Assembly (NCBI GenBank): GCA_003695505.1
Contig: RFIY01000198.1
Span: forward strand, 1-5,273
Direction of reading: 5' to 3'
Length of the DNA stretch: 5,273 nucleotides
Source of the DNA: J088 sp003695505 [NCBI: Candidatus Dadabacteria bacterium]
GTDB lineage: Bacteria; J088
The notes under the pieces were generated by a model that saw only the letters and a program-made list of their open reading frames with translations, ran no database searches and was not told the DNA's origin. Below, one piece after another: positions 4,834 to 5,273 of this stretch (position 1 is its first letter; every line of letters begins with the position of its first letter). A program made the translations under genes and the position numbers.

Positions 4834-5273
4834 GCAAGCGACTCCTGATTACTGGTGGGGCCGGCTTTATTGGCGCCAACGCGGTCCGGCGCGCCCTGGC
4901 GGATGGTCATCAGGTCACCGTCATCGACAACCTCTTTACAGGATTTCTGCGGAATCTGGATGCCGTCCGGGATCAGGTCGCGTTTGTCGAACACGACGTT
5001 GTTGAACCGTTGCCTGAACTCGACTGCGACGCCGTCATGCATCTTGCGTGTCCAGCCAGTCCGCCGCACTATCAGCGCGATCCGGTATACACCTGGGAAA
5101 CGGCCGTTCTGGGTACGCGCAACGTGGTACGATTCGCGGCGGAACGGGGCATTCCCGTACTCATTGCATCGACATCGGAAATTTACGGCGATCCAGCCGT
5201 CACGCCACAGCCCGAAACCTACTGGGGGAACGTCAATCCGATTGGTGAGCGATCCTGTTACGACGAAGGTAAA
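4830..5273 (+). CDS. NAD-dependent epimerase/dehydratase, UDP-glucuronate decarboxylase (UDP-xylose synthase) type, 3' partial
   Basis: UDP-glucuronate decarboxylase converts UDP-glucuronate to UDP-xylose and CO2 through an NAD-bound 4-keto intermediate, feeding cell-surface polysaccharides or glycans. The 148 codons present run open to the right edge, under half of a usual protein of about 310 residues. The Rossmann fold is complete at the start: GGAGFIG (9-15) and VIDNLFTG (31-38, D33 probably binding the NAD ribose). HLACPASP (71-78), STSEIYGDP (114-122), QPETYWGNVNP (127-137) and GERSCYDEGK (139-148) are hallmarks of the UXS branch; Y144 and K148 are the YxxxK catalytic pair, K148 being the last codon of the window. 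Differences from typical members are ANA after the glycine loop in place of the usual GSH, and A92 where TNVLGT-like sequences have Asn. dTDP-glucose 4,6-dehydratase is less likely because of the SCYDEGK motif. It overlaps the YibQ-like gene by GTGA. Confidence 0.9.
   Translation, partial: MSKRLLITGGAGFIGANAVRRALADGHQVTVIDNLFTGFLRNLDAVRDQVAFVEHDVVEPLPELDCDAVMHLACPASPPHYQRDPVYTWETAVLGTRNVVRFAAERGIPVLIASTSEIYGDPAVTPQPETYWGNVNPIGERSCYDEGK

Overview
The window is a compact, GC-rich, single-strand stretch of bacterial chromosome that looks like part of a proteobacterial operon, most likely gammaproteobacterial. The reasons are a type II pssA directly followed by an E. coli-length leuA, and a C-terminal processing protease followed by a YibQ-type divergent polysaccharide deacetylase. 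The genus cannot be told from the sequence. Five genes run left to right on the + strand and fill almost everything. There is no gene-free stretch over 70 bases, no tRNA or rRNA, no mobile element and no CRISPR array.

Layout: (1) 2-712, the 3' part of pssA, phosphatidylserine synthase, cut by the left edge. (2) 713-778, a short spacer with a perfect 8-bp hairpin flanked by an 11-nt direct repeat. It also holds a possible 20-codon ORF whose stop overlaps the leuA start. (3) 779-2356, leuA, 2-isopropylmalate synthase, intact. (4) 2380-3790, an S41-family C-terminal processing peptidase (ctpA/prc-like), split by a frameshift inside its PDZ domain. The best explanation is loss of 2 nt at about 2755-2758. 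(5) 3814-4833, a YibQ-like exported or lipid-anchored divergent polysaccharide deacetylase. (6) 4830-5273, the N-terminal 148 codons of a UDP-glucuronate decarboxylase (UDP-xylose synthase) family protein, overlapping the previous gene by 4 nt and cut by the right edge.

The genes fall into functional blocks: a phospholipid/leucine block (pssA-leuA, an arrangement familiar next to ilv genes in proteobacteria) joined to a cell-envelope block (peptidase plus deacetylase), then a nucleotide-sugar gene. Spacers of 66, 23 and 23 nt, the final 4-nt overlap, and the absence of any recognisable terminator all suggest co-transcription.

I see no clearly novel system. The observations most worth checking are the peptidase frameshift (true pseudogene, sequencing error, or recoding) with a hairpin right beside it, the structured pssA-leuA spacer, the extra N-terminal region of the YibQ-like protein, and the divergent residues of the UXS-like protein.
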